Shown: one piece after another, positions 1 through 9,774 of the stretch | How the letters are laid out: each line of letters begins with the position of its first letter | Position numbering within the stretch: position 1 is the first letter of the stretch | Source of the DNA: Xanthomarina sp. F1114 | Lineage (GTDB): Bacteria > Bacteroidota > Bacteroidia > Flavobacteriales > Flavobacteriaceae | Direction: 5' to 3' | DNA length: 64,000 nucleotides | Assembly (NCBI RefSeq): GCF_026410255.1 | Contig: NZ_JAPMLL010000009.1 | Span: 119,487 to 183,486 of the forward strand | Position numbers and translations under genes: made by a program | Notes under the pieces: model-generated | The model's input: the letters and a program-made list of their open reading frames with translations, nothing else | Told to the model about the DNA's origin: nothing | Database searches by the model: none

Positions 1-821
1 TCTCCACCTTTAATACCCATTTCCCCAAAAATAGAACTATCAACCACACGTTGCACCAAAAGAGCATTGGCTTGTGGCACATTTAAAAGTTCACACTCTT
101 TAGTTGAAAGTGTATGCATATCTGCACCCAGCCATGGCATTTTATCATTCAATAATAATTTGGCAGCTAGGTTAGAAGTACTTGCGTATCCAATACCATC
201 AAAACCGCCAGAACGTGTAGCAATACTGCTAACTACACCCACAACTTCTCCTTTTAGATTAAACATGGGGCCCCCGGAATTCCCTTGATTTATAGCGGCA
301 TCGGTTTGAATAAACTCCCGATTAACAAAGGGGTTTTTACCTTCAAATTGTTTTCTAATTCCACTGACATAACCAGCAGAAAGAGAAGCTCCTTGTCCGT
401 AAGGTGCACCAATTATAAAAATTTGTTCTCCAATTTCTAAAGCATCAGAATCTCCAAGCTTTACCGTAACAGGATTGATACGAGGTCTAAAAAGTTTAAT
501 TAATGCAATATCCGCACTTTTATAAGAACTTACCACCGATGCTGGAATAATATCTCCATCGGGAAATAAAACACTTATTTTTTCGGGAACTGTTACTACA
601 TGCGCAGCCGTTAGAATTAATCTATCTGAAATCATAAAACCAGAGCCCAAACCTTCTTTTTCAACGAAACTAGCTTTAGATTCTTCAGAAGTAACAATAT
701 CTTTTTCGGAAGTAATAATAATTACAACAGCAGGACTAACTTCTTTGTAGATTTCTGAAAGATCTTGTGCGTGAACAAATAAGCTTGAAAATGTAAACAG
801 TAATAAATAAACGTGTTTCAT
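1..821 (-). CDS. Secreted trypsin-like serine protease (HtrA/DegP-like), partial
   Basis: The gene starts at 821 and runs off the left edge of the window, so only about 273 residues are visible. It opens with a signal peptide (MKHVYLLLFTFSSLFVHAQ), so the protein is exported. The S1C trypsin triad is complete: His74 in LTAAHVV, Asp104 in SADIALIK and Ser182 in GNSGGP. After about residue 215 a different segment begins that may be a PDZ domain, which would make it an HtrA-type periplasmic quality-control protease. That part is cut, so the subfamily is open. A TAnnTTTG box lies just upstream, beyond the end of the neighbouring DUF1853 gene. Confidence 0.85.
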   Translation of the reverse strand, partial: MKHVYLLLFTFSSLFVHAQDLSEIYKEVSPAVVIIITSEKDIVTSEESKASFVEKEGLGSGFMISDRLILTAAHVVTVPEKISVLFPDGDIIPASVVSSYKSADIALIKLFRPRINPVTVKLGDSDALEIGEQIFIIGAPYGQGASLSAGYVSGIRKQFEGKNPFVNREFIQTDAAINQGNSGGPMFNLKGEVVGVVSSIATRSGGFDGIGYASTSNLAAKLLLNDKMPWLGADMHTLSTKECELLNVPQANALLVQRVVDSSIFGEMGIKGG

Positions 822-845
822 AAGAAATGATTGGTTTTAAGCTAG

Positions 846-853
846 CAAATTTA
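846..853 (-). promoter_or_regulatory. -7 promoter box for the serine protease
   Basis: Read on the minus strand this is TAAATTTG, an exact match to the Bacteroidota -7 consensus TAnnTTTG, 24 bases before the protease ATG. I see no clear TTG at the -33 distance. Confidence 0.45.
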
Positions 854-879
854 CTTATTTTTTTAGTGATTTTGACTGA

Positions 880-1689
880 TTACCACCAAACAACAAAACA
901 TTTTTTTAGTTCGCCATTAGGAAGCTTTATCCAAATTAGAGGTGCCGTTTTATTTTCTAAAATGGGAGTTATACTTTCTAAAAACAAAGTATATGTAAGC
1001 CAAGTCACTTGTGTATGTGGCTCCTGTAACCAATTGGCTTTACTGGGAATAAGGAATTTAGACGTTTTAAATTGAGAAATCTCGCCCTGTTTTAAATAAA
1101 ATCCAACCACAGAGGCCGAATTAATAAGTTTCAAATCGGGAATTGTTTTGTTAAAAGGCAGAAATAACTGAGCTTTAAATAAGACCTGTTGTTTTATTTC
1201 TTCAATATTGATATTGTGTTTCTCTAAGTATTTAGAAGTTTCTGGATGATAGAGTAGTGGTAACTGCTTGTTTTTCAGTTTGTCCAGTTTCTGAATTAAG
1301 CTGTCTTTTCTATTAGGTCCAATCCAATGCTCTAAGGAGTTTGAACCAACAGATTCATCATACACATAAAATTTATAGATAATTTCTAAATGTACAGGTT
1401 GACTATTTATAAGTATCAAACCATCCATTTCTCCTATAGTGTGTTTTTCTTTCTGAATCTGGAGGTTTTCAAAAACAATTTTAATCTGAGGCAGCTGTTT
1501 TAATTGAAAAAACACAAATTGCTCCACGCGTTTTCCTAAACGGATATTTTTAGGAAGCGTTTCGTTAAAACTAATGGACCATTTAGAAGATAGTTCTAAT
1601 TGTTGTAAATTATAAACATCTTGATTACGCCATAAATTTTGAGTATTGACATATCCCTGGTATTGTAAATTCAAATCTTTGAGGTCCAT
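880..1689 (-). CDS. DUF1853 family protein, possible PD-(D/E)XK-type nuclease fold
   Basis: The 269-residue protein has no signal peptide and is predicted cytoplasmic. It resembles DUF1853 (PF08907): an N-terminal helical part, then the diagnostic GEMDGLI at 86-92 followed by HLEIIYKFYV at 100-109. The acidic residues Glu87 and Asp89, then Glu102 and Lys106 in a strand-like segment, suggest the layout of a PD-(D/E)XK nuclease core; this is inference and no activity is known to me. The gene stops 26 bases before the protease promoter box and is divergent from the M16 peptidase gene. Confidence 0.7.
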   Translation of the reverse strand: MDLKDLNLQYQGYVNTQNLWRNQDVYNLQQLELSSKWSISFNETLPKNIRLGKRVEQFVFFQLKQLPQIKIVFENLQIQKEKHTIGEMDGLILINSQPVHLEIIYKFYVYDESVGSNSLEHWIGPNRKDSLIQKLDKLKNKQLPLLYHPETSKYLEKHNINIEEIKQQVLFKAQLFLPFNKTIPDLKLINSASVVGFYLKQGEISQFKTSKFLIPSKANWLQEPHTQVTWLTYTLFLESITPILENKTAPLIWIKLPNGELKKCFVVWW

Positions 1690-1788
1690 AACTGCAAATT
1701 ACAAATTCGATATTTTAACAAATCATTTAAATATAAGATTATTTTAATAGTTATTTTTAAAACCTATTAAACCAATTTGTTAAACACT

Positions 1789-4644
1789 ATGAAACACTTT
1801 ACACTACTATTTTTTAGCTTCAATCTGTTTTTTCTGTCCTGTTCTACAGACCCGAAGAAAGCAGAAGCAATTCCAGAGTCTGAATTTAAAATAGACTACG
1901 AAAAATTTACTTTAGATAACGGCCTAGATGTTATTTTGCATCAAGATAAAAGCGACCCTGTTGTTTCGGTTGCAATTCAATACGGGGTAGGATCTAACAG
2001 AGAAAAGACGGGACGTACTGGTTTTGCTCATCTTTTCGAACATATGTTATTCCAAGAATCAGAGAACGTACCTCAAGATCAATTTTTTAAAAATATTCAG
2101 GATGTTGGAGGTACTTTAAACGGTTTTACTCAGAAGGACAGAACAGTCTATTTTGAAATTGTTCCTAACAATGCTTTAGAAAAAGTATTATGGATGGAGA
2201 GCGACCGTATGGGGTTTTTAATAAATACGGTAACAGAAGCTGCTTTTTATAACCAACAAGAAGTGGTTCAAAATGAAAAAAGGCAACGTGTAGATAATAA
2301 TCCTTACGGACATACCAGTTGGGTTATTGATAAAAACTTATATCCAGAAGGTCACCCGTACAGTTGGCAAGTTATTGGCGAGTTGGAAGATTTACAAAAC
2401 GCTACAGTAGAAGATGTTAAAGAGTTTTATGATAGGTTTTACGGACCAAATAATGCGACTTTAGTGGTTGCGGGCGATTTTGAAAGCGCAGAAGCCAAAG
2501 CACTTATTGAAAAATACTTTGGAGAGATCAAAAGACGCCAAGAGGTAGAGAAAATGAAACCTATGCTGGTAACCTTGGCAGAAACGAAGCGTTTGTATCA
2601 CGAAGATAACTTTGCAAAAGCCCCACAATTAAATATGGTATGGCCAACTGTAGAGAACTATACAGAAGATGCTTATGCTTTGGATTTCTTTGCAGAACTA
2701 TTCTCTAAAGGAAAGAAAGCACCACTTTATAAAGTATTAACGGAACAAAAACAATTAAGTTCTAGATTATACGCATACAATGGTTCTAGTGAAATAGCAG
2801 GCGCTTTTAGAATTAATGTAACAGCAAATGATGGTGTTGATTTGGACCAGGTTGAAGCAGGTATTAACGAAGCATTTGCCATGTTTGAAAGGGATGGTGT
2901 TACCGATAAAGATGTGGAACGTATAAAGGCCGGGCTTGAAACTAAGTTTTATAATGGGATTAGTAGTGTTCTAGGAAAGTCGTTTCAATTAGCTAGTTAT
3001 AATGTTTCTAAGGGAGATCCTGGGTTTATTGAGACAGATATAGAGAACATTAAGAAAGTAACTAAAGAAGATGTTATGCGCGTGTATAACACTTATATAA
3101 AAGATAAAAACTATGTGATGACTAGTTTTGTTCCTAAGGGAGAGATTGAGTTGATTGCAGAAAACTCGACGAAAGCACCTGTAGTTGAAGAGAAAATTAC
3201 GGATAATATAGCTCAAGATATTACAGAAGCTAATAGTGAAGTACTAAAAACTCCTTCAAGTTTTGATCGTTCTATAGCTCCAGAAACAGGGGAGGCACCT
3301 TCCTTAAAGATTCCTGAGTCTTGGACGGCAGAGCTTAGCAATGGAATGGACGTATATGGGATTGAGCAGAATGAAATACCTACTGTAAACTTTAGTTTGG
3401 TTATGGAAGGCGGTCATTTATTAGACGACATCAATAAAAATGGGGTGGCTAATTTAATGACAGACATTATGATGGAAGGTACGGCGAACAAAACACCTGA
3501 GGATCTTGAAGAAGCCATTGAGTTGTTGGGATCCACTATTAATATGTATACAACCAAAGAATCTATTGTAATAAGTGGAAACACTTTGACAAGAAACTTT
3601 GGAAAGACCATGGATTTAGTAGAAGAGATTTTATTAGAACCACGTTTTGATGTGGAAGAGTTTGGACGTATTAAAACGAAGACTGTTAATGATATTAAGC
3701 GTTCTGCAGCCAACCCAGAAGTTGTAGCCAGCAATGTTTACAACCAATTATTATATGGGGAAAATCATATTTTTGCTTATCCAACCAGTGGAACTGTGGC
3801 ATCTGTGAACGCTATTACAATGGACGATTTAAAGGCTTACTATAAGAAGAACTTTTCGCCATCTGTGAGTAAATTTCATGTGGTTGGGCAAATAGATCAA
3901 ACCACGGTTATGAATCAGTTAAAGAGTTTAGAATCTAAATGGGCCGCTAAAGATGTAAACATTCCAGAATTCCCATTGGCCGATGCCCGTGATAAAGCTT
4001 CTTTATATTTTGTAGATATTCCGGATGCCAAACAGTCTGTTATTAAAATTGGTTATATTTCTATGCCAAAAACCGATCCCGATTTTTATCCAGCAGAAGT
4101 AATGAACTACAAATTAGGAGGTTCGTTTAGTGGGAATGTGAATCTTATTTTACGTGAAGAAAAAGGCTATACCTATGGAGCACGAACTGGTTTTAGTGGT
4201 TCTAAACTTCCAGGAACCTTTACGGCTTCATCTAGTGTTAGAACGAATACCACGGGAGAATCGGTTGCGATTTTTAAAGAAGAGATTGCCAAGTATAAAG
4301 ACGGAATTACCCAAGAAGATTTAGATTTTACTAAAAACGCTTTAATAAAAAGTAATGCCCGTAGATTTGAAACACAAGGCTCTTTATTATGGATGTTACA
4401 AGAACGAAGCACTTATAATTTACCAGCTAATTTTATTGAAAATGAGGAAGGGATTGTAAAAGCGATGACATTAGAAACACACAAAGACTTGGCCAATAAA
4501 TACCTAGACGAATCTAAAATGGCTTATGTGATTGTGGGAGATGCTGCTACACAATTTGCACAATTTAAAAAGATGGACTTTGACGAAGTCATCTTGTTAG
4601 ATACTGATGGAAAGGAAGTTAAATTAAAAGATGTAAAAATGTAA
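1789..4644 (+). CDS. M16 family zinc metallopeptidase, two-domain lipoprotein
   Basis: I chose the ATG at 1789 over an in-frame TTG at 1777 because it gives a clean lipoprotein signal (MKHFTLLFFSFNLFFLSC, Cys18). The 951-residue protein has two pitrilysin-like halves. The first carries the inverted zinc motif HLFEH (residues 81-85) and the distal ligand Glu163 in QNEKR. The second half, from about residue 510, has NLMTDIMMEGT where a motif would be and so lacks the metal site. Family knowledge says such halves clamp around peptides, so the likely job is degrading peptides in the periplasm or at the outer membrane. A strong terminator follows the stop. Confidence 0.9.
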   Translation: MKHFTLLFFSFNLFFLSCSTDPKKAEAIPESEFKIDYEKFTLDNGLDVILHQDKSDPVVSVAIQYGVGSNREKTGRTGFAHLFEHMLFQESENVPQDQFFKNIQDVGGTLNGFTQKDRTVYFEIVPNNALEKVLWMESDRMGFLINTVTEAAFYNQQEVVQNEKRQRVDNNPYGHTSWVIDKNLYPEGHPYSWQVIGELEDLQNATVEDVKEFYDRFYGPNNATLVVAGDFESAEAKALIEKYFGEIKRRQEVEKMKPMLVTLAETKRLYHEDNFAKAPQLNMVWPTVENYTEDAYALDFFAELFSKGKKAPLYKVLTEQKQLSSRLYAYNGSSEIAGAFRINVTANDGVDLDQVEAGINEAFAMFERDGVTDKDVERIKAGLETKFYNGISSVLGKSFQLASYNVSKGDPGFIETDIENIKKVTKEDVMRVYNTYIKDKNYVMTSFVPKGEIELIAENSTKAPVVEEKITDNIAQDITEANSEVLKTPSSFDRSIAPETGEAPSLKIPESWTAELSNGMDVYGIEQNEIPTVNFSLVMEGGHLLDDINKNGVANLMTDIMMEGTANKTPEDLEEAIELLGSTINMYTTKESIVISGNTLTRNFGKTMDLVEEILLEPRFDVEEFGRIKTKTVNDIKRSAANPEVVASNVYNQLLYGENHIFAYPTSGTVASVNAITMDDLKAYYKKNFSPSVSKFHVVGQIDQTTVMNQLKSLESKWAAKDVNIPEFPLADARDKASLYFVDIPDAKQSVIKIGYISMPKTDPDFYPAEVMNYKLGGSFSGNVNLILREEKGYTYGARTGFSGSKLPGTFTASSSVRTNTTGESVAIFKEEIAKYKDGITQEDLDFTKNALIKSNARRFETQGSLLWMLQERSTYNLPANFIENEEGIVKAMTLETHKDLANKYLDESKMAYVIVGDAATQFAQFKKMDFDEVILLDTDGKEVKLKDVKM

Positions 4645-4671
4645 AGACGTTTGGACGTTATATATTAAAAT

Positions 4672-4698
4672 AAAGACTGCCTGAAAGGGCAGTCTTTT
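4672..4698 (+). terminator. Rho-independent terminator after the M16 peptidase gene
   Basis: A perfect 10-bp stem (4672-4681 with 4688-4697) closes a 6-base loop and is followed by T residues. It begins 28 bases after the M16 stop codon. The AAA/TTT flanks let it work in both directions, but the converging gene ends 400 bases away. Confidence 0.85.
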
Positions 4699-4791
4699 AT
4701 ATTTTTGCGTATATTGAATAAAGTAGCGGAAGGTTAATAAATATAGAGGTTTTTAAATAGTCTATTTTACATAATGTAAATTATAGTACAC

Positions 4792-4832
4792 TTTTAATTA
4801 TGGATTAGCCAGTGGCTGATTCATAATTAAAA
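4792..4832. repeat. 19-bp inverted repeat with 3-base loop
   Basis: The arms 4792-4810 and 4814-4832 pair along all 19 positions if G-U pairs are allowed. A stem this long with so short a loop is unusual here. It could be an RNA hairpin or a remnant of a miniature mobile element; no T-run follows, so it is not a classical terminator. Confidence 0.6.
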
Positions 4833-4880
4833 CGATGATTAACTATAAAAACATCCACCGGATGTTCTCATTTAAAAAGT

Positions 4881-5015
4881 ATGTAAAATATCCCAAAAGT
4901 TCTGTTTTCGAAAGAAACCTTATTACTTGGGTCATTAAACTTTCGTGTTTTCATTAAGAGCATAATTTTAATATTCTCTACAATCCTTCAATATTTATTA
5001 AATACGCAATTCTCA
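4881..5015. repeat. Direct repeat, left copy (about 135 bp)
   Basis: This stretch aligns in the same orientation with 12020-12153. Shared blocks include atgtaaaatatccca, acttgggt.attaaac, ttaatattc and aatccttca....aaatacgc. In the segment 4925-5012 I count about 67 identities in 88 aligned positions. The two copies enclose the whole ABC/M1-LytTR module. I do not recognise the repeat family. Confidence 0.65.
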
Positions 5016-5096
5016 ACCAAACGTTCGATTGTTTTAACCAAAATTTTATGCGGTCGAGTTAAAATCGAGTCTCTGTTTTTTTTTGAACTCCTTCTG

Positions 5097-8000
5097 TTAA
5101 AACCTAAATATATTATTAACTAAATTCTCATCAGTTCTTGTTCCATAAGGATCAATAGCAATGTAATTAGGAATTTCGCTTACTATAAACTTAACTTTTG
5201 TGATTTCTTTATTGATTTGATTTGACTCATAATACAATACAGAGTTATCATCTTTCACTAACGATGGATGCACAGTAAAGGCTCCAATTTTAATAGGTTC
5301 GTTTATTCCTATTTGTACTATTTCGCCATTATCTATCGTTTCAAAACGCTTCGCTTTTACGGTTGCAGAAATCTCATAAGTACCATTTTCTAAGGCTACA
5401 TAAGAACTCTTCATAATGCTTAAGTCATAAGTGATTACTTTTTTAAACCAGTCGTCAATTAAATGATGTTGCTCTTTTGGCGTGACGTTATAAACCAAAT
5501 CCAAAAATTCAATAGTATTTACTTCCAAAGTAGTACTGTTACGATATGTATCGGTTAGTGCTTTTAAAACATGGTTTACTTTTTCTTCGCCGATAAGATC
5601 TCGTAATGCTAGCATAACGTTTAATGTTTTTCCATAAGAAATATAACCTTGACCAAGTACTTTATAAACTGGTGGTTCTAGCTCACTTGCAAAAGATCTT
5701 CCTGAAAAATAACGACTTCTAGCGTTCTCACTCAATTCATAAACAGCACGTTTGCCATACATTTTTTCCATGATAACGGCTTCAGTATATTTTGCAAAAC
5801 CTTCTACAAAAATAGATCCACCTGCAACTGGTTTTGCAGATAACGTATGTCCCCAATATTGATGTGCCACTTCATGTATGGTCCTTTTAGCGACCAAATT
5901 GAAAGTTTCTTCGTTTCTAACATCTGCTAAATACATTCGGTCTTCAACCATACTTATCACTCCTGGATGTGCAAAGCCTCCAAATGACCAATGTGAAGGA
6001 ATTTCTGCTATTCTAACATAATCAAAAGCATAGTCTCCAAAGTTTTCCTCACAATAATCTATGGTTTTTTTGGTGCTGTTTTCAATGTCTTCAATGTTAA
6101 ATGAATGAGCTTCATCGAAATACTGCTCAATAGAGATTCCTTTGTAATCCACTTTTTTGGTTTTATAGTTTGCTGAAAAATAGGCAATCATTGGTAAGAC
6201 TTTACTCTTGGTCTTGTAATGAAAGTAATTTCTATTATTTTCTGACCATTGTTTTACCAAGTTACCAGAACTCAATGCCGTTTGGTTGCTACTTGTAGAG
6301 ACAATAGTTTCAAAGTTTATTTTTTCATTGTTAAAATCTTCAAGAGCAATATGTTCATCTGAAATGATTTCTTCTTCACGCTTTGGCAAATTTCTCTTTT
6401 TCCGCTCTACTTTGTCAGTAATTTCTAATCCAGAGCTATAGCCCAATATAGGTTCGAAATCTCTGTGTGTTATATAAGTACTATTATTTACAATGGTTTT
6501 GTCCTCTTCATAACCTTTAAGTTCGTGTTTCAATTTATAAGTATAGCGTACAGAATCATTGGGTTGTAACGGTTTTTTAAAGTGAAACAAATAGACACCA
6601 TAATTACTATCGTGAGTCACTAAATCTGCGCTTTCAATAGCTATAGATTCTAACGGAAGACGTTCCGTTACAAAGACTTCATATAAGGGTTTGTCACTTC
6701 CGTTTTTCAATATATAATCTGCTTTTAGGGTATAACGTCTTTCTTCTGGGAAAATAGCAACTTCTGTTTTTCTTGACGTTGGAAATGGTCGTTCTATGCT
6801 TTCATATTTTTTGAACTTTTTTTCATACTGTTCTCTAAAATCTAAATTATCGGCTGTAGTTTTGTAATCTGAAACGATATTTGTATTGTAAAAAATCAAA
6901 CATCCAAAGCCAATAAATACGACAATTAATAATGAAAAAGATACTTTTTGAATAGTTGTAAAACCATATTTAAACTGCTTGAGCTTCGTTGAAAAGTTAG
7001 TACCTACACCTCTATTCCATATTTTAAAAGAGATGAATACCAGCAACAATCCAAAGGACAACCAATACATAGCTAAATGATTGAAAAGGCTTACACCACC
7101 ATAAAAACCATTCATGTTTGTATAGGATATTCTTGGCATAAACCCAAGGCTTGTTAATGGGTGTTCTAATCCTATTGTGCTGGATTTTAGGCTTACCAAT
7201 ACAATCAAGCCAAAAATTCCCATACCTACATACTTACTTTTTGCTAAACTGTTTATAAACAAACCTATCATACTAAATACAGCAAGTTGCAATCCGTAAT
7301 GATAATATAAAGAGGCATAAAGGCTAAACTCAAAATTGCTATAGTTTAAAGATATTTGAAACAAGATGCACATGATAATTCCAGTAGTTATTAGAATGAC
7401 TGGTAACAATAAAATGGCAAAGAACTTTGAGAGAAAGAAGACGCTATTCTTTGTTGGTACGGCATCAATAATTAAGTTGAAATTTAAGCTACGCTCTTTC
7501 CAGACAATTTCAGCACTATAAAAAATGATTAAAATAAGACTGAAAAGCGTTAACGGGTTTACAATTAAACTTATGAGTTGATTTGTAAATGGATATTGAC
7601 TCACGCCATATTCTCCACCACTAATAACTGTGCTATATAATTCTGAAAACACAATAGCTAACCACATAATTAATACGACAATAAATGGCAAACTTTTAAA
7701 CACACTTTTCAATTCTATCTTAAGCAAAGAGAAAAATGCAAGATACTGTGCTTTAAAATTATGTGTTGTCTGTAAAGGTTTATACGCTATTAATTGGGTA
7801 TTTTGGATCGTCGATTTTTTGGTTTTATTTACTTTTTTAGTGATTTTTCTAAAAGAGAACAATCTGTAAGTACCAAATAAAATAGCCAAACCTACTACTA
7901 TCCAAACCAATCTATTCCATAAAAACAATCCGGAAAAAGATAGTAATTGTGAGTTTTTTTGAAAAGGTGTCCAGTATTGTGTTTGTTCAAAAAAAGCAGC

Positions 8001-8654
8001 AATACCAAATGGATCTGCAACTGCAGCAATAGCCATACTTTCTGGTGATGCTGGAACGGCTTGTGCCAATAATGGCGAATTTAGAAAGAGTGCACTTACA
8101 AAATATAACATATAAACAAATACAGCACTTACATACGTTGCTGTACTATTTTTTGTTAAAGTGCAAACAGAAAATATGATGGCTGAACATATAAATAAGT
8201 TAGGCACTACAATATATAACCAAGGTTGTACATAAGTTAGCAATTGAAATTTACCCAAACGTTCTGTATCCAAAGCAGAAAAATAGTTTCCGAAGATATA
8301 GCCTAATATAAATGGTGTAAAAGCCAAGACACTAAAAATAAAGGCACCTATAAACCGGCTCCAGAAGTAATGTGCCTTTTGTATTGAAGAACTGTAAATG
8401 AGCGATTCCATATTGTATTGCTTATCTCTAAGCATCCCACTAATGGCAAAGAACATGATGATAAAAACACTTCCTAAAGTAAACAAACTTGTGTGGAAAT
8501 ACACTTGATATACAGAATTATAATTAACACCTGTTGGTGCAAACCCTTGTCTACCAACAAAAACACCCAAGCATAAAAATAGAACAGCGAACATTGGAAA
8601 TGCACGTTGTTTAAATTGATAAAAAACTTCAAATTTTAATAATTTTGTAAACAT
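5097..8654 (-). CDS. ABC transporter permease fused to an M1 family aminopeptidase
   Basis: The 1185-residue protein has an ABC-2 type membrane half (about residues 1-630, with roughly a dozen hydrophobic segments in two sets) followed by an extracytoplasmic M1 gluzincin-like half. The zinc motif is HEVAH (927-931) with Glu951 as distal ligand; the gap is 19 residues, one more than in classical M1 enzymes, which fits my recollection of this fused subfamily. GGFAHPG upstream takes the place of the GAMEN exopeptidase motif. The ATPase gene lies 3 bases upstream, so the two are an operon and should form one transporter-peptidase complex. The substrate cannot be read from the sequence. Confidence 0.88.
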   Translation of the reverse strand: MFTKLLKFEVFYQFKQRAFPMFAVLFLCLGVFVGRQGFAPTGVNYNSVYQVYFHTSLFTLGSVFIIMFFAISGMLRDKQYNMESLIYSSSIQKAHYFWSRFIGAFIFSVLAFTPFILGYIFGNYFSALDTERLGKFQLLTYVQPWLYIVVPNLFICSAIIFSVCTLTKNSTATYVSAVFVYMLYFVSALFLNSPLLAQAVPASPESMAIAAVADPFGIAAFFEQTQYWTPFQKNSQLLSFSGLFLWNRLVWIVVGLAILFGTYRLFSFRKITKKVNKTKKSTIQNTQLIAYKPLQTTHNFKAQYLAFFSLLKIELKSVFKSLPFIVVLIMWLAIVFSELYSTVISGGEYGVSQYPFTNQLISLIVNPLTLFSLILIIFYSAEIVWKERSLNFNLIIDAVPTKNSVFFLSKFFAILLLPVILITTGIIMCILFQISLNYSNFEFSLYASLYYHYGLQLAVFSMIGLFINSLAKSKYVGMGIFGLIVLVSLKSSTIGLEHPLTSLGFMPRISYTNMNGFYGGVSLFNHLAMYWLSFGLLLVFISFKIWNRGVGTNFSTKLKQFKYGFTTIQKVSFSLLIVVFIGFGCLIFYNTNIVSDYKTTADNLDFREQYEKKFKKYESIERPFPTSRKTEVAIFPEERRYTLKADYILKNGSDKPLYEVFVTERLPLESIAIESADLVTHDSNYGVYLFHFKKPLQPNDSVRYTYKLKHELKGYEEDKTIVNNSTYITHRDFEPILGYSSGLEITDKVERKKRNLPKREEEIISDEHIALEDFNNEKINFETIVSTSSNQTALSSGNLVKQWSENNRNYFHYKTKSKVLPMIAYFSANYKTKKVDYKGISIEQYFDEAHSFNIEDIENSTKKTIDYCEENFGDYAFDYVRIAEIPSHWSFGGFAHPGVISMVEDRMYLADVRNEETFNLVAKRTIHEVAHQYWGHTLSAKPVAGGSIFVEGFAKYTEAVIMEKMYGKRAVYELSENARSRYFSGRSFASELEPPVYKVLGQGYISYGKTLNVMLALRDLIGEEKVNHVLKALTDTYRNSTTLEVNTIEFLDLVYNVTPKEQHHLIDDWFKKVITYDLSIMKSSYVALENGTYEISATVKAKRFETIDNGEIVQIGINEPIKIGAFTVHPSLVKDDNSVLYYESNQINKEITKVKFIVSEIPNYIAIDPYGTRTDENLVNNIFRF

Positions 8655-8657
8655 AAC

Positions 8658-9545
8658 TTATTGCATTTTTGGTGAATTATTAAAAAGTATAGTGAAATAA
8701 AAATCTTCCAAATTTGGTGTAATAGCTTCAAAACTATCTTCAGGTTTATAATCTGATAGCACTCTAATTTGTGTTTCACCTGCAACTAATTTTGTTGAGA
8801 TAACATCGAATGTTTTTTTACACACTTCAATGTCTTTTTTAGGTACCATCTTTGTCCATATTTTACCTTCAATACTTGCCACTAAATCTTTCGGATTTCC
8901 TTCAGAAATAATTTCACCATTAGATAATATGGCCATTTTAGGGCATAAGTTTCTAACATCTTCAACAATGTGTGTGGATAAAATAACAATAACGTTCTCT
9001 CCTATTTCACTCAATAAATTTAAAAAGCGATTGCTTTCTTCTGGATCTAAACCTGCTGTTGGCTCATCAACAATAATTACTTGCGGATTTCCTAATAAGG
9101 CTTGTGCAATCCCAAAGCGTTGACGCATACCACCAGAAAATGTATAGACCGATTTTTTTCTGTGTTGGTACAAATTTACCTGTTGCAACAATGCTGTTAC
9201 TTGCACTTTACGTTGCTTTGTATCTAATATTCCTTTTAAAACTGCTAAATGATTTAACAATTTTTCGCACGAAATCTTTGGATACACACCAAACTCTTGT
9301 GGTAAATAGCCTAAATGTTTTCTTATATTTTCTGGCTTTTTAATAATATCAGAACCATTAAAGGAAATACTTCCAGAAGAAGGCTCTTGTAAGGATGCAA
9401 TGGTTCGCATTAAGGAAGACTTACCAGCTCCATTTGCTCCTAACAAACCAAACATACCATTGGTGATTTCTAAATTAATGTCGTTTAATGCCATGACACC
9501 ATTAGGATAGGTCTTACTTAAATTATTGATTTGTAATGTATTCAT
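8658..9545 (-). CDS. ABC transporter ATP-binding protein
   Basis: The 295-residue ATPase has Walker A GANGAGKSS (about 35-43), the signature FSGGMRQRFG, Walker B VIIVDEPTAGLD and the switch histidine in STHIVED. The C-terminal 60-70 residues are an extension usual in ABC-2 ATPases. It lies directly upstream of the permease/M1 fusion gene (3-base gap) and energises it. The operon is divergent from a LytS/LytTR pair, which suggests regulation by that pair, though this is inference. Confidence 0.93.
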   Translation of the reverse strand: MNTLQINNLSKTYPNGVMALNDINLEITNGMFGLLGANGAGKSSLMRTIASLQEPSSGSISFNGSDIIKKPENIRKHLGYLPQEFGVYPKISCEKLLNHLAVLKGILDTKQRKVQVTALLQQVNLYQHRKKSVYTFSGGMRQRFGIAQALLGNPQVIIVDEPTAGLDPEESNRFLNLLSEIGENVIVILSTHIVEDVRNLCPKMAILSNGEIISEGNPKDLVASIEGKIWTKMVPKKDIEVCKKTFDVISTKLVAGETQIRVLSDYKPEDSFEAITPNLEDFYFTILFNNSPKMQ

Positions 9546-9591
9546 AACTGTTGATTTTTAATTGATGTGCTGTTTTAGTTTTAATATGAAA

Positions 9592-9599
9592 CAAACATA
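9592..9599 (-). promoter_or_regulatory. -7 promoter box for the ABC/M1 operon
   Basis: On the minus strand this reads TATGTTTG, an exact TAnnTTTG match, 46 bases before the ATPase ATG. The -33 element is not clear. Confidence 0.45.
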
Positions 9600-9739
9600 A
9601 ATTGAAGAAAGTCTCCTTTATAATTAATATGATGAATGCTGTTTATATAAAGTCAGAAAGCATGAAAAGCAGTATCAATACTATTTCATGTTGAAAATAA
9701 TAGTGTTCGTGCTGATTTTAGTAGTGTCTATCAACTTTC

Positions 9740-9770
9740 TTGTTAATACAGGATTACATACTTACTTTTG
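9740..9770 (+). promoter_or_regulatory. Promoter of the LytS/LytTR pair, possibly giving a leaderless mRNA
   Basis: TTG at 9740-9742, then 20 bases, then TACTTTTG at 9763-9770 matches the Bacteroidota promoter well. Only four bases (TTCT) separate it from the in-frame ATG at 9775, so transcription should start at or within a few bases of that codon. Confidence 0.45.
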
Positions 9771-9774
9771 TTCT

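Larger units (their letters stand above)
4700..5096. other. Intergenic region with two hairpins and a dispersed repeat
   Basis: No gene is visible in these roughly 400 bases between two convergent genes. They contain a near-perfect inverted repeat with a 3-base loop (arms 4792-4810 and 4814-4832; the two non-Watson-Crick positions would be G-U pairs in RNA), a small hairpin at 4851-4865, and the left copy of a direct repeat at 4881-5015. Confidence 0.6.

Noticed and set aside
827..1075. Plus-strand open frame of 82 codons
   Set aside because: It overlaps the protease promoter and the DUF1853 gene in antisense and shows no family features.
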